A DNA stretch of 64,000 nt from Novosphingobium profundi (lineage in GTDB: Bacteria; Pseudomonadota; Alphaproteobacteria; Sphingomonadales; Sphingomonadaceae). Shown piece after piece: positions 26,144 to 34,927 of this stretch; within the stretch, counting starts at the first letter, position 1; each line of letters starts with the position of its first letter. The notes under the pieces were generated by a model. The model saw nothing but the letters and a program-made list of their open reading frames with translations. It was not told the origin of the DNA and searched no databases. The position numbers and the translations under genes were made by a program. The stretch spans positions 124,001-188,000 of the forward strand of contig NZ_JABWCU010000010.1 in NCBI RefSeq assembly GCF_018491765.1, in the 5' to 3' direction.

Positions 26144-26407
26144 TCAGGCGGCGGGGCCGGGTTCGCCAGGTTCGGAAACGAGCGAGGCCGAGATCGCGTC
26201 CGAGGCTTCGCGGGCCTGCGCGGCGAGCTCGTCCAGGGTCTTGGCGGTGTCGCGCAGCAGGCCGTCGCTGATCTCGCGCTCGCCGTTGACGAAGCGGCGG
26301 ATGGCGCGTTCGTCGATCCGCAGGCGGCGGGCAAAGGCGGTCGTCCCCCCAAGGAGCTGGACGCAGTAGGCGAAGTGGTCCTGTCGATCTTGCATGGGGG
26401 CGATCAT
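26144..26407 (-). CDS. Small helix-turn-helix protein
   Basis: An 87-residue protein. Residues 14-48 (VQLLGGTTAFARRLRIDERA followed by IRRFVNGEREI) look like a Cro/YdaS-type HTH: a short helix, then a recognition helix with R-A-I-R-R-F. The rest is helical and charged with a Pro-Gly-rich tail. It could be a small DNA-binding regulator. ATG 26395 is an alternative start. It stands alone between a LysR gene and the large acyltransferase fusion with no toxin or phage gene beside it. Confidence 0.6.
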   Translation of the reverse strand: MIAPMQDRQDHFAYCVQLLGGTTAFARRLRIDERAIRRFVNGEREISDGLLRDTAKTLDELAAQAREASDAISASLVSEPGEPGPAA

Positions 26408-26453
26408 AGCCTGTCCAGCGGCCGAGGCAATGCACCCGGCGCATGGATGCGGT

Positions 26454-29400
26454 TCACGCGGCGGCCATTTGCCCCAGCGTCACGTAGTCGACCTTGCCGG
26501 TTCCCAGGACCGGGAGTTCGTCCAGCACCCGGATTTCGCGCGGGATCATCAGCTCGCTCACGCCATGCGCCTTGCCCCAGTTCAGGAGGGCCTTGGGCTC
26601 GGCGTCACGGGCGGTGGTGAACAGCACCATCTGCTCGCCCTTGCGGAGATCGGGGCGGGTAACGAGCGCGTGTTCGGCCCCGGGCCAGACCTGGGCCGCG
26701 TAACCCTCGACCGCCGGCAGCGAGACCATTTCCCCGCCGATCTTGGCAAAGCGCTTGGCGCGGCCGCGAATGGTCACGTAACCCGCCTCGTCGAGACTGA
26801 CGATGTCGCCGGTGTCGTGCCAGCCTTCGCCGGGGGCCTGGAGCGTGCCGGGGTCGGTGGCCAGCATGTAGCCGGCCATCACGTTGGGCCCCCGGATGTG
26901 CAGGCGGCCCCCTTCCGCAATGCCGGGGACGTCTTCGAGCCGTGCCTCGATTCCGGGCAGCAGGCGCCCGACGGTCCCGGCGCGAAAGTGCATCGGGGTA
27001 TTCACCGCGATCACCGGAGCGGCCTCGGTCGCGCCGTAGCCCTCGAGGATGCGCAGGCCGAACTTTTCGGCATATGTGCGCCGGGTTTCCTCGCGCACCC
27101 GCTCGGCGCCCGCGAAGATGTAGCGCAGCGAATAGAAGTCGTAGGAATGCGCCATGCGCGCATAGCCCGAAAGGAAGGTATCGGTTCCGAACAGGATCGT
27201 CGCATTGGCATCGTAGGCCAGCGCGGGGACGATCCGGTAGTGCAGCGGGCTGGGATAGAGCACGGTGCGGATGCCGTTCAGCAGCGGGAGCAGGGTGCCG
27301 CCGGTGAGCCCGAAGCTGTGGAAGGCGGGCAGGGCGTTGAGCACGACGTCGCTCGAGTTGAAGTCGATCCGCGCGGCGAGCTGCGCGCAATTGGCAAGCA
27401 GGTTGCGGTGGCTGAGGACGACGCCCTTGGGGGTTCCTTCCGAGCCGCTGGTGAACAGGATCACCGCCGGATCCGAAGGGCGGATGCCCTGGCGGCGATG
27501 GCGCGCGGCGGCGCGCGGGCTGGTGATGAGAGCCCACAGCTTCTCGCCCGCGCGGATGCTCGCGGCGAGGTCTTCGAGATGGACGATCCGCACGCCGTCC
27601 TCTTCCAGTGCCGCCGTCAGAGGTTCCAGCCCGGCCTGCTCGACGAAAGCGCGCGCGGTGACCACGGTGCGGACTTGCGCGGTCGTGCAGGCCGATCGCA
27701 CGCTGGCCGGGCCGACCGTGAAGTTGAGCATGGCCGGAACGCGGCCGATCGCCTGGAGCGCGAAGAACGTGACGGCAACGCCCGTGACGTTGGGCAGGAG
27801 CACGCCGATTGCCTCGCCCTTGTCGCTCAGGCGTGCGAGCCGCTTGCCGAGCAGGGCGGAGGCGGTGATCAGGCGCCGGTAGCTCAGCGGCTCGCGCTTG
27901 ACGTCCTCGACCACGAGGGTGCCCGCGCCATGCAGCGCGCGCGCGTCGCACAGCGTCTCGAACAGCGTACGCTCGATCCGCGAGGTGTCGAAGATCATCC
28001 GGCTCATCTCGTCGTAGAGGCGGCGCCCGGCAATGGCGCGGCGTTCGCGCGCGCTCATCTCGCCTTCGATGGCGAAGCGGCGCGGCGGCAGGACGGTGAG
28101 CGTCACCTTGGGCAGCCAGTGCCGGCGCACTTTGCCGCGCAGACGCGAGAAGGGGGTATATTGCGGTCCGTCGAGACGCACCGGGATGATCGGCGCGTTG
28201 GCCTTGTCGGCCACCATGCCCGGGCCGTCGAAGACTTTCATCAACGATCCGGTCACGGTGATGCGCCCTTCGGGGAAGATCACCAGCGTGCGGCCCTCGC
28301 GCACCGCCTTGACCATCGCCTTGGCCGCCATCGGGTTGGTCGGGTCGACCGGGAAGGCGTCGAACAGGCCGAGGAACGGCTTGATCCACCAGGCCCGGGC
28401 GATGTGGGTGTTGACCGCGAAGGTGGGCTTGCCCGGCAGGAAGGCGCCGAGCAGCACGCCGTCGAGGAAGCTGACGTGGTTGACCACGACGACGCAGCCT
28501 TCGCCGGGGGCGGGCATGTTCGCGATGCCGCTCACCTCGACCCGGTAGAGCAGCTTCAAGGTCAGCTTGATGACCGACTTGAACACGGTGTCGGGCAGCA
28601 GCCACATGCTGGCGAACGCCACCCCGAGCGTCGCGAAGCCGAGCACGCCGATGAGGCCGGGCACGCCGGTCCCGGCGGCCAGCAGGCCGGTCAGGGCGAG
28701 CACCACGAGAACGGTGATCCCGGCGTTGACGATGTTGTTGGCCGCGATGATTTGCGAGCGTTCCTCAGGGGGGCTCTCGACTTGCAGAAGCGCGTAGAGC
28801 GGCACGATGAACATGCCCCCCGCAACGGCGATCACGAAAAGCGCAAAAAGGATGTGCCAGGCGCCGGGCGTTGCAAGGAACTGGCCGATCGTGGCTCCGG
28901 CGGTGCGGACCTCGAAGCCGCTGGTGGCCAGCCACAGGTCGAGCAGCCCGGCGGCGAGGACGAGTGCGGAGACGGGGACGTAGCGCGCCGAGACCTCGCC
29001 GCCCAGCAGCCGGTTGACGAGCATCGAGCCCAGCGCGATCGCCAGCGAGAACACGATCAGGAACAGCGTCGCCACCTCCTGGCGCGCGGCAAGCGTGCCG
29101 CTGACCAGCGGGGCGAATTCCGAAACGAGCACGGCACCGGCCGCGAAGAACCAGCTGATGCCCAGGATGCACAGCCAGACGCCGCGCCCGCCACGCGCCG
29201 TGCGCAGGATGTCCCAGGTGCCCTTGAACAGGTTCCAGTCGAGGTGGTGGTGGTCGCGGATCGGCGGTGCCGCCGGGATCAGCAGGCTGGCGAGGAACCC
29301 CGCGCCCGCAATCGCCATGGCCGCCAGGCCCGCCTCCCAGGCCGGGATCGCGCCCGCCAGCAATTGCCCGCCCAGGATCGCGAGGAAGGTGCCGCTCTCG

Positions 29401-29849
29401 ATCAGTCCCGTGCCGCCCAGGATCTCGTGCGTGCGCAAGTGCTGGGGCAGGATCGAGTACTTGACCGGGCCGAACAGCGTCGAGTGCAGGCCCATCAGGA
29501 ACAGCGCGCAGAGCAGCGCCGGGATCGACTGGAACCAGAAGCCGGCAAGGCCGAGCGCCATGATGACCACCTCGGCCAGCTTGATCGCGCGGATCAGGCG
29601 CGCCTTGTCGATCATGTCCGCAAGCTGTCCCGCGAGTGCCGAGAACAGGAAGTAGGGCAGGATGAACAGGCCCGTCGCGACGGCCGCGAGCATTTCCGCC
29701 TTTTCGGGCTGGGTCGCGAAGAGTCCGAAGTTGGCCAGGAACAGCATGGCGAACTTGAGCAGGTTGTCGTTGAAGGCGCCCAGGAACTGGACGAGGAACA
29801 TCGGTCCGAAGCGGCGCCTGGCAAGAAGCGAAAAATCGGGAGCGGACAT
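26454..29849 (-). CDS. Acyl-ACP synthetase / lysophospholipid acyltransferase / MFS flippase fusion (LplT-PlsC-Aas)
   Basis: A 1,131-residue three-part protein. Residues about 10-400 form an MFS transporter of the lysophospholipid flippase (LplT) type (FLVQFLGAFNDNLLKFAMLF). Residues about 440-620 are a PlsC-type acyltransferase with the H-x4-D motif (NHVSFLD) and a FPEGRITVTG block. Residues about 650-1131 are an AMP-binding acyl-ACP synthetase with ILFTSGSEGTPKG and the adenylation motif GYGATEAAP. In enterobacteria flippase and Aas are separate proteins that import and re-acylate lysophosphatidylethanolamine; here one chain could flip, activate and acylate. ATG 29849 has AAGGA seven bases upstream. 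The gene faces away from the TPR gene across 264 bp. Confidence 0.92.
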   Translation of the reverse strand: MSAPDFSLLARRRFGPMFLVQFLGAFNDNLLKFAMLFLANFGLFATQPEKAEMLAAVATGLFILPYFLFSALAGQLADMIDKARLIRAIKLAEVVIMALGLAGFWFQSIPALLCALFLMGLHSTLFGPVKYSILPQHLRTHEILGGTGLIESGTFLAILGGQLLAGAIPAWEAGLAAMAIAGAGFLASLLIPAAPPIRDHHHLDWNLFKGTWDILRTARGGRGVWLCILGISWFFAAGAVLVSEFAPLVSGTLAARQEVATLFLIVFSLAIALGSMLVNRLLGGEVSARYVPVSALVLAAGLLDLWLATSGFEVRTAGATIGQFLATPGAWHILFALFVIAVAGGMFIVPLYALLQVESPPEERSQIIAANNIVNAGITVLVVLALTGLLAAGTGVPGLIGVLGFATLGVAFASMWLLPDTVFKSVIKLTLKLLYRVEVSGIANMPAPGEGCVVVVNHVSFLDGVLLGAFLPGKPTFAVNTHIARAWWIKPFLGLFDAFPVDPTNPMAAKAMVKAVREGRTLVIFPEGRITVTGSLMKVFDGPGMVADKANAPIIPVRLDGPQYTPFSRLRGKVRRHWLPKVTLTVLPPRRFAIEGEMSARERRAIAGRRLYDEMSRMIFDTSRIERTLFETLCDARALHGAGTLVVEDVKREPLSYRRLITASALLGKRLARLSDKGEAIGVLLPNVTGVAVTFFALQAIGRVPAMLNFTVGPASVRSACTTAQVRTVVTARAFVEQAGLEPLTAALEEDGVRIVHLEDLAASIRAGEKLWALITSPRAAARHRRQGIRPSDPAVILFTSGSEGTPKGVVLSHRNLLANCAQLAARIDFNSSDVVLNALPAFHSFGLTGGTLLPLLNGIRTVLYPSPLHYRIVPALAYDANATILFGTDTFLSGYARMAHSYDFYSLRYIFAGAERVREETRRTYAEKFGLRILEGYGATEAAPVIAVNTPMHFRAGTVGRLLPGIEARLEDVPGIAEGGRLHIRGPNVMAGYMLATDPGTLQAPGEGWHDTGDIVSLDEAGYVTIRGRAKRFAKIGGEMVSLPAVEGYAAQVWPGAEHALVTRPDLRKGEQMVLFTTARDAEPKALLNWGKAHGVSELMIPREIRVLDELPVLGTGKVDYVTLGQMAAA

Positions 29850-30004
29850 GTTCGGATCCTTGCGTTGCGCGGTGCGGGCGGCCAGCGGCGGGCACGTCTT
29901 GGCCCGGGTGCGGCATTGGTAGCAGATCGGGCCGCGCAGCCCATCCTCGATCGCGGTCGGCGAGAACCTGGCTTTGCGGATCGAGAGGATTCGTAACCCA
30001 ACAA

Positions 30005-30041
30005 ATGAGCATTGTACAATTTTTATTTGAACGCCGGTCAT
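30005..30041 (+). promoter_or_regulatory. Tandem-dyad element A, upstream of the TPR gene
   Basis: Two 6-3-6 dyads: ATGAGC-att-GTACAA and TTGAAC-gcc-GGTCAT, with a 7-bp spacer (tttttat). Centres are 22 bp apart. It is 37 bp long, like four other elements in the island, and 73 bp from the GTG start downstream. A TetR operator is the preferred reading because the two TetR genes of the island carry the best copies. Confidence 0.55.
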
Positions 30042-30113
30042 TTTTGGTTAGGTTGCGGGGGAGAGAGCTATCCAGTCGAGCCGTCGGCCTCGCAGATCGA
30101 AGGGAATTTGAAG

Positions 30114-31352
30114 GTGTTTGCCACGCAATTCGCGAGCATCGCGTTGTGGACCTCGGCGCTCGCCGCGGCCCCCTCGCCCCAGATCCCGGAAGGGGTTTCC
30201 ACGTGGATGGCGCCAGAGCCTTATCCCGCCAATTCGGAGCAAGTCGACGCCGCCGTCGCGCGGCTCGGCGCGGTGATGGAGCAGGCCCAGGCGCTGGAAA
30301 AGCAGGGCAGGTATCCCGAGGCCGAAGCGTATTGGCGCGAGGCTTTGCGCCAGCGGCGTTGGCTGCTGGGCGAGCGCGACCCGTTGGTGGCGCAAGGGCT
30401 TGCCCGCCTTGCCGGCAATCTGGAGCAGCAGGGCCGCTATGAGGACGCGGAATTGTTGCGGCACCAGGCGACGAGGCTGCTGCAGCTGGCCTCGCCCCGG
30501 AAGACCGATACCCGCCTCGCGTTGGCCGATGCCTATTCGGCGCTCAGCTACAATCTCACCAAGCAGGGGCGTGCGCGCGATGGCGTTGCGGCCGCCAACG
30601 CGGCGCTCGAGGAACTGCGCCAGGCCCATAAGAAGCATGGCCTCGAGGCGGCGCAGGCCTATTCGTCCCTCGCTCTGGCGCTCAATGCGCAGGGCTACGC
30701 GGACGCGGCCGAGACGGCTTATCGCGAGTGCCTTGCGATCCGGCTCAAGAAGCTGGGCAAGGACGACCTCGATACCGGCACCGCCTACAACAACCTCGCC
30801 GTCGCGCTGAGCGGTTACCAGCGCTACGACGAGGCGCACATGATGTTCGTGAAGGCCCTCGACATACGCCGCAAGAACGGCACCGTGCCGGACCTCGTGG
30901 CCGAGACCGAAGTCAATACCGCGCTCAATCTCGACGCGCAGAAACAGTTCGACCGCGCCGAGGTGCTCTACAACCGGGCGATCGCGACCTGGACCTCGCT
31001 CTACGGCGCTGAGGACGTGCACACGGCCACGGGGTACAACGGCCTTGGCATGAACTATTTCCGGCGAGGTCGGTTCGAGGAGGCGCGCGGGCAGTTCGCC
31101 CATGCGGTGCGCCTGCGCGAAGCGGCGCTGGGACACGACAATGCCCTCACGGGCGAAAGCTACGGCAACCTCGGCCTTGCCGAAAAGGGCCTCGGGCGCG
31201 ACGCGGACGCGCAGCGCGACCTTGAAACCGCGCTCACCATCAACGAGCGCACGCTCGGCCTGTTTCACCCCGACAGCAAGGCGCTTCGCGAATTGCTGGG
31301 CCTTCCCGAGCCCGTGATGGTCAATGTTCCGCCGGTTTCGACCCCGCGCTGA
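30114..31352 (+). CDS. Secreted tetratricopeptide-repeat protein
   Basis: About 412 residues. A leader (FATQFASIALWTSALAAAPS) is followed by a series of kinesin-light-chain-like TPRs from about residue 50: repeated patterns such as GRYPEAEAYWREAL, GRYEDAELLRHQA, GYADAAETAYRECLAIRLKKLG, QFDRAEVLYNRAI and GRFEEARGQFAHAVRLREAALG. TPRs form protein-binding superhelices; no catalytic domain is seen. The GTG at 30114 has AAGGGA eight bases upstream; TTG 30108 would add a lysine that suits a signal peptide but has poor spacing. Element A in front groups it with the TetR-linked genes. Its partner is unknown. Confidence 0.75.
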   Translation: MFATQFASIALWTSALAAAPSPQIPEGVSTWMAPEPYPANSEQVDAAVARLGAVMEQAQALEKQGRYPEAEAYWREALRQRRWLLGERDPLVAQGLARLAGNLEQQGRYEDAELLRHQATRLLQLASPRKTDTRLALADAYSALSYNLTKQGRARDGVAAANAALEELRQAHKKHGLEAAQAYSSLALALNAQGYADAAETAYRECLAIRLKKLGKDDLDTGTAYNNLAVALSGYQRYDEAHMMFVKALDIRRKNGTVPDLVAETEVNTALNLDAQKQFDRAEVLYNRAIATWTSLYGAEDVHTATGYNGLGMNYFRRGRFEEARGQFAHAVRLREAALGHDNALTGESYGNLGLAEKGLGRDADAQRDLETALTINERTLGLFHPDSKALRELLGLPEPVMVNVPPVSTPR

Positions 31353-31401
31353 CGCCTTCGGGCGCCCTTCCCATTCTTTTCCGGCTCGAAAGGAGCATGG
31401 T

Positions 31402-31893
31402 ATGATGCGTTCGAAGATTTTGCGCGGAGCGGTCCCGGCGCTGCTTGCCGTGCTTGCCGCGTCCCCGGCGCTGGCCGCTCCCGCGCACTCGAAGGCAGCC
31501 GGAGCGCCTCTGGCCAAGGACGATCCGGCCTGGCTGGACCAATGCGTAAAGCAGGCCGAGGCCGAGGGCGACAACGATACCTTCGGGTGGGGGCGCTGCA
31601 TGCTCGCGCACCGCGAAGCGCTCGAAGCGACGCAAACGGCGCTTCTGGCGCGGATCGACGCGCACCTGGCGAGCAAAGGACCGCCGGGAACCGACTACAA
31701 GGCCGGGGCTGCTTCGCTCGCCACCGCACAGCGCAACTGGCAGGCGTTCGTCGCGGCCGATTGCGGGCTCATCGCCAATGTTTTCGGCGACGGCACCGCC
31801 GAGGGGCTTGCCGAGGAGGAGTGCGTCGTCCTGCACGCCCGCGCGCGCAACGCGCAACTGCGCACGTTTCTCGACAACTACTTCGGGAATTGA
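31402..31893 (+). CDS. LprI-like (DUF1311) secreted protein, putative lysozyme inhibitor family
   Basis: A 163-residue exported protein with signal peptide about 1-27 (SPALAAPAHS). The mature part has the DUF1311 pattern: D-Q-C near the start, GWGRCMLAHREALE, then AQRNWQAFVAADCG and EEECVVLHARARNAQLRTFLDNYF, i.e. conserved Cys, A-Q-R-x-W and a terminal helix. M. tuberculosis LprI of this family inhibits lysozyme, but most members are untested. AGGAG lies six bases before ATG 31402 (31405 is an alternative). It is 50 bp after the TPR gene and probably in its transcript, so likely under element A. Confidence 0.78.
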   Translation: MMRSKILRGAVPALLAVLAASPALAAPAHSKAAGAPLAKDDPAWLDQCVKQAEAEGDNDTFGWGRCMLAHREALEATQTALLARIDAHLASKGPPGTDYKAGAASLATAQRNWQAFVAADCGLIANVFGDGTAEGLAEEECVVLHARARNAQLRTFLDNYFGN

Positions 31894-31910
31894 AGCTCTT
31901 TCGCACCCGT

Positions 31911-32714
31911 TCAGGGGCGGGGGATGTGGGGACCCTCAAGCCGTTCCTGGCCCTCGGGCGGTAGCGCGATGTGCACTTCGAGCAGGCAGCTCGTCGCCAT
32001 TTCTTCGGCCGTGGGCAGGCCGTTTTTCTGGTGTTGCAGGCGCATCGTGAGGATGCGTCCGTCGGCGCCGTGGAACAGGGGGTAGCCAGCCCCTCCGTCG
32101 GTTACGTACATCTGCGAGATCGAGGTCTCGTCCTCCCACCCCGCCGCCTTGGCCGCTTCGGCGAGCGGTGCGGCGGTAATGCAGGTGCCGGGCTGGCCAT
32201 CGCCCGCGTCCGGGAACAGGGTGAGCCAGATGCTCACGTCGAGCTTCTCGATCGGCAGGAGCCGTTCGGGAAAGAGCCCCGGCTCGAAGGCCGGGGGCAG
32301 TGCGTCGTCGAGCGGAAATGCGGCTTCCTTGATCCAGAGGCGCGCCTTGAGCCCGTTGGCCCCGCGGATCCCCATGCCGTAGTCGGCGATACGTGTGGCG
32401 TCGTAGGACGTCGTCAGGGCCGGCAGTCCGAATTGAAGCGCGAGGCTTGCAGCCTGCTCGCGCGTGGTTGCGGCGTGTTCGATCAGGTGGATGATCTTCT
32501 GCTCAAGTTCGTTGGCGTTGTAAGGACAGGTCGCGGTGCGGCCGGGCCGCAACAACTCGGAATTGCGGGGTTCGTCGGGGCCGGGCTGGCAGAGCGTCGC
32601 GCGCGCGGGCGAGGATGACGAGCGTTGGGGGGCGTCACCGGTCTGTGCCAAGGCGGGGGAAACGGCGCCGAGCAGGGCGGCCGCGGTGACGGCAAAGGAA
32701 GCAAGATGACGCAT
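31911..32714 (-). CDS. Secreted protein of unknown function
   Basis: A 267-residue protein I cannot assign. It has a signal peptide (about 1-23, AVSPALAQ), a short Ser/Pro-rich linker with C-Q-P-G-P-D-E-P-R, and a globular domain with cysteines at CPYNANE, GTCITAAPLAEA and SCLLEVHIALPP. AGGAG lies about ten bases upstream of ATG 32714. It is the third gene of a minus-strand set (34045-31911) that starts next to TetR-1 and element B. The 3' end converges on the LprI-like gene with only 17 bp between. Confidence 0.7.
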   Translation of the reverse strand: MRHLASFAVTAAALLGAVSPALAQTGDAPQRSSSSPARATLCQPGPDEPRNSELLRPGRTATCPYNANELEQKIIHLIEHAATTREQAASLALQFGLPALTTSYDATRIADYGMGIRGANGLKARLWIKEAAFPLDDALPPAFEPGLFPERLLPIEKLDVSIWLTLFPDAGDGQPGTCITAAPLAEAAKAAGWEDETSISQMYVTDGGAGYPLFHGADGRILTMRLQHQKNGLPTAEEMATSCLLEVHIALPPEGQERLEGPHIPRP

Positions 32715-32746
32715 CGGGATGAAACTCCTGGGCGAACGGGGCCGGA

Positions 32747-33481
32747 TCACGGCGCGGTGAAATCCGTGCAAGCGGGAAGCGGCGCATCGGGCACATATCG
32801 CCCGGCTGCCGCGTCGAAGCGGTAGTTGCGCACGTACGAGCAGGTCGGATCGGTGACCTCGATGAGATCGTCTTCGCCGAGCGGCGCCATGGCGAGCGAA
32901 TCCGAGGAGCGGCTGACCCCGCGCGGGAAGGATGTCGCCAGCACGGCCAGTTGCAGGTCGGGCAGGCCGCCGGACGTGCCCGCGCCGACCTTGAGATCGC
33001 TCTCGAGCGAATATTCGTCATGGCAGGCCCCGCGCCGCCGCTGCGCGTCCTTGTCGTCGAAGCAGGCGCGGATCGCGATGTCGCTTGAATAAGGCGCCTC
33101 GAGAACCGCGACCGGCTTCTGCCCGGGGCGTATCAGCATGAGGCGCCGCGACACGACTTCGGCATTGCCGCCCGAATACATCCGTGTCCGGCGCAGGCCC
33201 ACTTCAACGAGAAGGCCGGTGCCGCCGCGAAGGCGCAGGAGCCGGGGCAGCACGCGGAAGCTGGCACGCTCGTCGGCATCGGTCGCCTGCCACTGCGCCA
33301 GGGGCTGGCCGTGCAAGGTCACCGCGAAGGCGCCTTCGCGCGATCCCGAGACGCATACCGCGCCGTCGGCGGTGCAGGAAGGGGCCTGCGCGCCGGTCTC
33401 TGACAGCGGTTCGAATGCGGGCTGGTCCGCTTTTGGGGTGGTGGTCGCCAGCGCGGCGGCGATGATCAACAGGCTGGGCAA
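32747..33481 (-). CDS. Secreted protein of unknown function
   Basis: A 244-residue protein with no family I recognise. A leader (LLIIAAALATTTP) is followed by a beta-rich domain with cysteine pairs (APSCTADGAVCVSG; IRACFDD with RGACHDEYS; DPTCSYVRNY; LPACTDF). The start is TTG at 33481, supported by GAGGA seven bases upstream; the only nearby ATG (33549) is in another frame and stops after 27 codons. It lies between two other small secreted proteins on the same strand, 75 bp after the first. Confidence 0.68.
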   Translation of the reverse strand: MPSLLIIAAALATTTPKADQPAFEPLSETGAQAPSCTADGAVCVSGSREGAFAVTLHGQPLAQWQATDADERASFRVLPRLLRLRGGTGLLVEVGLRRTRMYSGGNAEVVSRRLMLIRPGQKPVAVLEAPYSSDIAIRACFDDKDAQRRRGACHDEYSLESDLKVGAGTSGGLPDLQLAVLATSFPRGVSRSSDSLAMAPLGEDDLIEVTDPTCSYVRNYRFDAAAGRYVPDAPLPACTDFTAP

Positions 33482-33556
33482 GGCGCGGTCCTCGATGGCT
33501 GGAGCTTGAAAACGGCGATCGCCGCGTTGCGGGTGAAGGCGCAGGCCATGGGTCCC

Positions 33557-34045
33557 TCAGCTTGCCGACTGGAGGAAGGCGCGCCAGGACTGGGCCCAAT
33601 GGCGGCGCTGCGCGTCGCTTGCCGAGCGCACGCCGCAGGCCATCAGGCCCCCTGCGGCGTCATCCGCGAACACAGGCTGGCAGTCCCAGAGCGAGGCCGG
33701 CAAGCGGTCCGGCCAGGCGGTCACCACGCTGACGATGTGCGCCTGGTCTATGCCCAGCAGCATGTCGAAGTCGTCGTCGGCCTCGCGCGCCGACCACATG
33801 CACGAACGCTCGAAATCGAGGACGTCGCTTTCGTTCGGACCGCAGGCCTCGGGGTGGCCGGGATGGAGCAGATCGAGAAAGGCCTTGCCGCGCGGCGACG
33901 TCACGCCGAGGTCGGCGGCGGACAATGCGCCAAGGGCAACGACGGCGCGGTCCGGCGCACCGTGTGGCCCGTTGCCGGCCGCCAGGGCCGGCTGAGCGGG
34001 CAGAACAGCCAGGGCGATCAGCGCCGCGATGGGTCGTGCGAACAT
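33557..34045 (-). CDS. Small secreted protein of unknown function
   Basis: A 162-residue protein with signal peptide (about 1-23, ALAVLPAQPALAAG). The mature part has four cysteines (EACGPNES, ERSCMWSAREADDDFDMLLG, LWDCQPVF, MACGVRSA) and an acidic centre. No family is recognised. It is the first gene of the minus-strand set that diverges from TetR-1; the 170-bp space between holds element B, whose orientation favours the TetR gene but whose palindromic core could also serve this side. Confidence 0.7.
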   Translation of the reverse strand: MFARPIAALIALAVLPAQPALAAGNGPHGAPDRAVVALGALSAADLGVTSPRGKAFLDLLHPGHPEACGPNESDVLDFERSCMWSAREADDDFDMLLGIDQAHIVSVVTAWPDRLPASLWDCQPVFADDAAGGLMACGVRSASDAQRRHWAQSWRAFLQSAS

Positions 34046-34149
34046 AGGCGAATATCCTTTGGGCAGGTGGCTGCAGCGCAATTGTCTCGGGTGGAGACGT
34101 CGCTCCCGACCCGCACAAGCTCTCTCTTGGACCAAGGCATAAAGTGAAA

Positions 34150-34185
34150 TTGATCATCGATCAATTAAAAACCTGTGCTGTACAT
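34150..34185 (+). promoter_or_regulatory. Tandem-dyad element B, upstream of TetR-1
   Basis: The first dyad is perfect, AATTGATC-atc-GATCAATT (8-3-8). It is followed by the A/T spacer ttaaaaa and a second half-element ending gct-GTACAT whose left arm is degenerate. Centre spacing is 21 bp. It lies 30 bp before the TetR-1 start, so it probably mediates autoregulation. Confidence 0.6.
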
Positions 34186-34214
34186 TTCGACGCCTTGTGT
34201 TAACTATGCACACT

Positions 34215-34814
34215 ATGGGACGTCGATCCGATCACAGCCGCAAAGAGCTGGAACAGATGTTCATCGTCGAAGGGCACAAGCACATGGCGGACGTGGGCTT
34301 TGCGCGCTTCTCGGCTCGGGAAGTCTCGAAACGGATCGGTTACTCGATCGGCACGCTTTACAATGTCTTCGGCACCTACGATCACCTCATCATCGCGATC
34401 AACACGCGCACGTTTACGCTTTGGACCGACTATCTGCGCGAGGCGCTCGGACGGGGCGAGGAGGACCGGATCCGCACTCTGGTCGAGGCCTATTTCGGTT
34501 TCGCGCGCGCGAATCGCCACGCCTGGATGGCAATCTACGACCACCATCTCCCGCCCGACCTCGAATTTCCGCCCGAGGATCATGCCCTGCGCGGCCTGTT
34601 GACCGACATCGTCGTCGACGAAGTGCGCGCCTTCCTGCCGCCCAGCTGTCACGAGGAGGCGGCGCGCCTCGCGCGCTCGCTGGTGGCCACGGTGCATGGC
34701 CATTGCATGTTCGAACTCAATGGCTCGTTCGCTCTCATGGGCGAGAGCGAGGGCATGGCGCTGGCTCTCGCGCGCGTCCGCGAAAATCTGGAAGCCGCCC
34801 GGGCAAATTGCTGA
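34215..34814 (+). CDS. TetR-family transcriptional regulator, copy 1
   Basis: A 199-residue regulator. The DNA-binding part (about 10-60) contains GFARFSAREVSKRIGYSIGT with recognition helix ending YNVFGTYD. The ligand-binding half has W-x-A-I-Y-D-H-H-L-P-P and L-V-A-T-V-H-G-H-C-M-F, resembling the TetR C-terminal WHG-type domain. ATG 34215 is chosen because copy 2 begins at the same residue (MGRRSDHSRKELE). The two copies are nearly identical over the first 66 residues and diverge moderately afterwards, so they probably recognise the same operator but may bind different ligands. Tandem-dyad elements lie on both sides of the gene. Confidence 0.9.
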   Translation: MGRRSDHSRKELEQMFIVEGHKHMADVGFARFSAREVSKRIGYSIGTLYNVFGTYDHLIIAINTRTFTLWTDYLREALGRGEEDRIRTLVEAYFGFARANRHAWMAIYDHHLPPDLEFPPEDHALRGLLTDIVVDEVRAFLPPSCHEEAARLARSLVATVHGHCMFELNGSFALMGESEGMALALARVRENLEAARANC

Positions 34815-34834
34815 GGCGCCGCCGCCTGGAAAAA

Positions 34835-34871
34835 TTGAGCGCCGTCCAGAATTATATTGAACGATGATCAT
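34835..34871 (+). promoter_or_regulatory. Tandem-dyad element C, upstream of the ketoacyl synthase
   Basis: TTGAGC-gcc-GTCCAG, 7-bp spacer aattata, TTGAAC-gat-GATCAT; centres 22 bp apart. Nearly base-for-base the same as element F after TetR-2, with similarity continuing into the flanks (AATTGA..., ...ATAAT). It ends 57 bp before the ketoacyl synthase start. Confidence 0.6.
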
Positions 34872-34927
34872 AATGTTGGCATTCAGGGCCCTCCACCCGT
34901 CCGTCGAGACCTTGGGGAGTCCGCGCA

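Noticed and set aside
26144-26407. Toxin-antitoxin or phage repressor interpretation of the small HTH protein
   Set aside because: No toxin-like partner, phage gene or divergent small frame is adjacent.
26394-29996. A plus-strand open frame of 1,200 codons antisense to the acyltransferase fusion
   Set aside because: Same cause. The minus-strand protein has three recognisable domains in order, whereas the plus-strand translation is low-complexity Arg/Glu/Gln.
33469-33549. A 27-codon frame starting ATG 33549 between two secreted-protein genes
   Set aside because: Ends inside the next gene's leader, has no own ribosome-binding site and no recognisable sequence; the TTG start of the larger gene is better supported.
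34150-34185. Reading the dyad elements as ordinary sigma70 promoters (TTGAtC as -35)
   Set aside because: No consistent -10 hexamer falls 16-18 bp downstream of any of the TTGA-type arms across the elements; a protein-binding dyad fits better, although overlap with a promoter remains possible.
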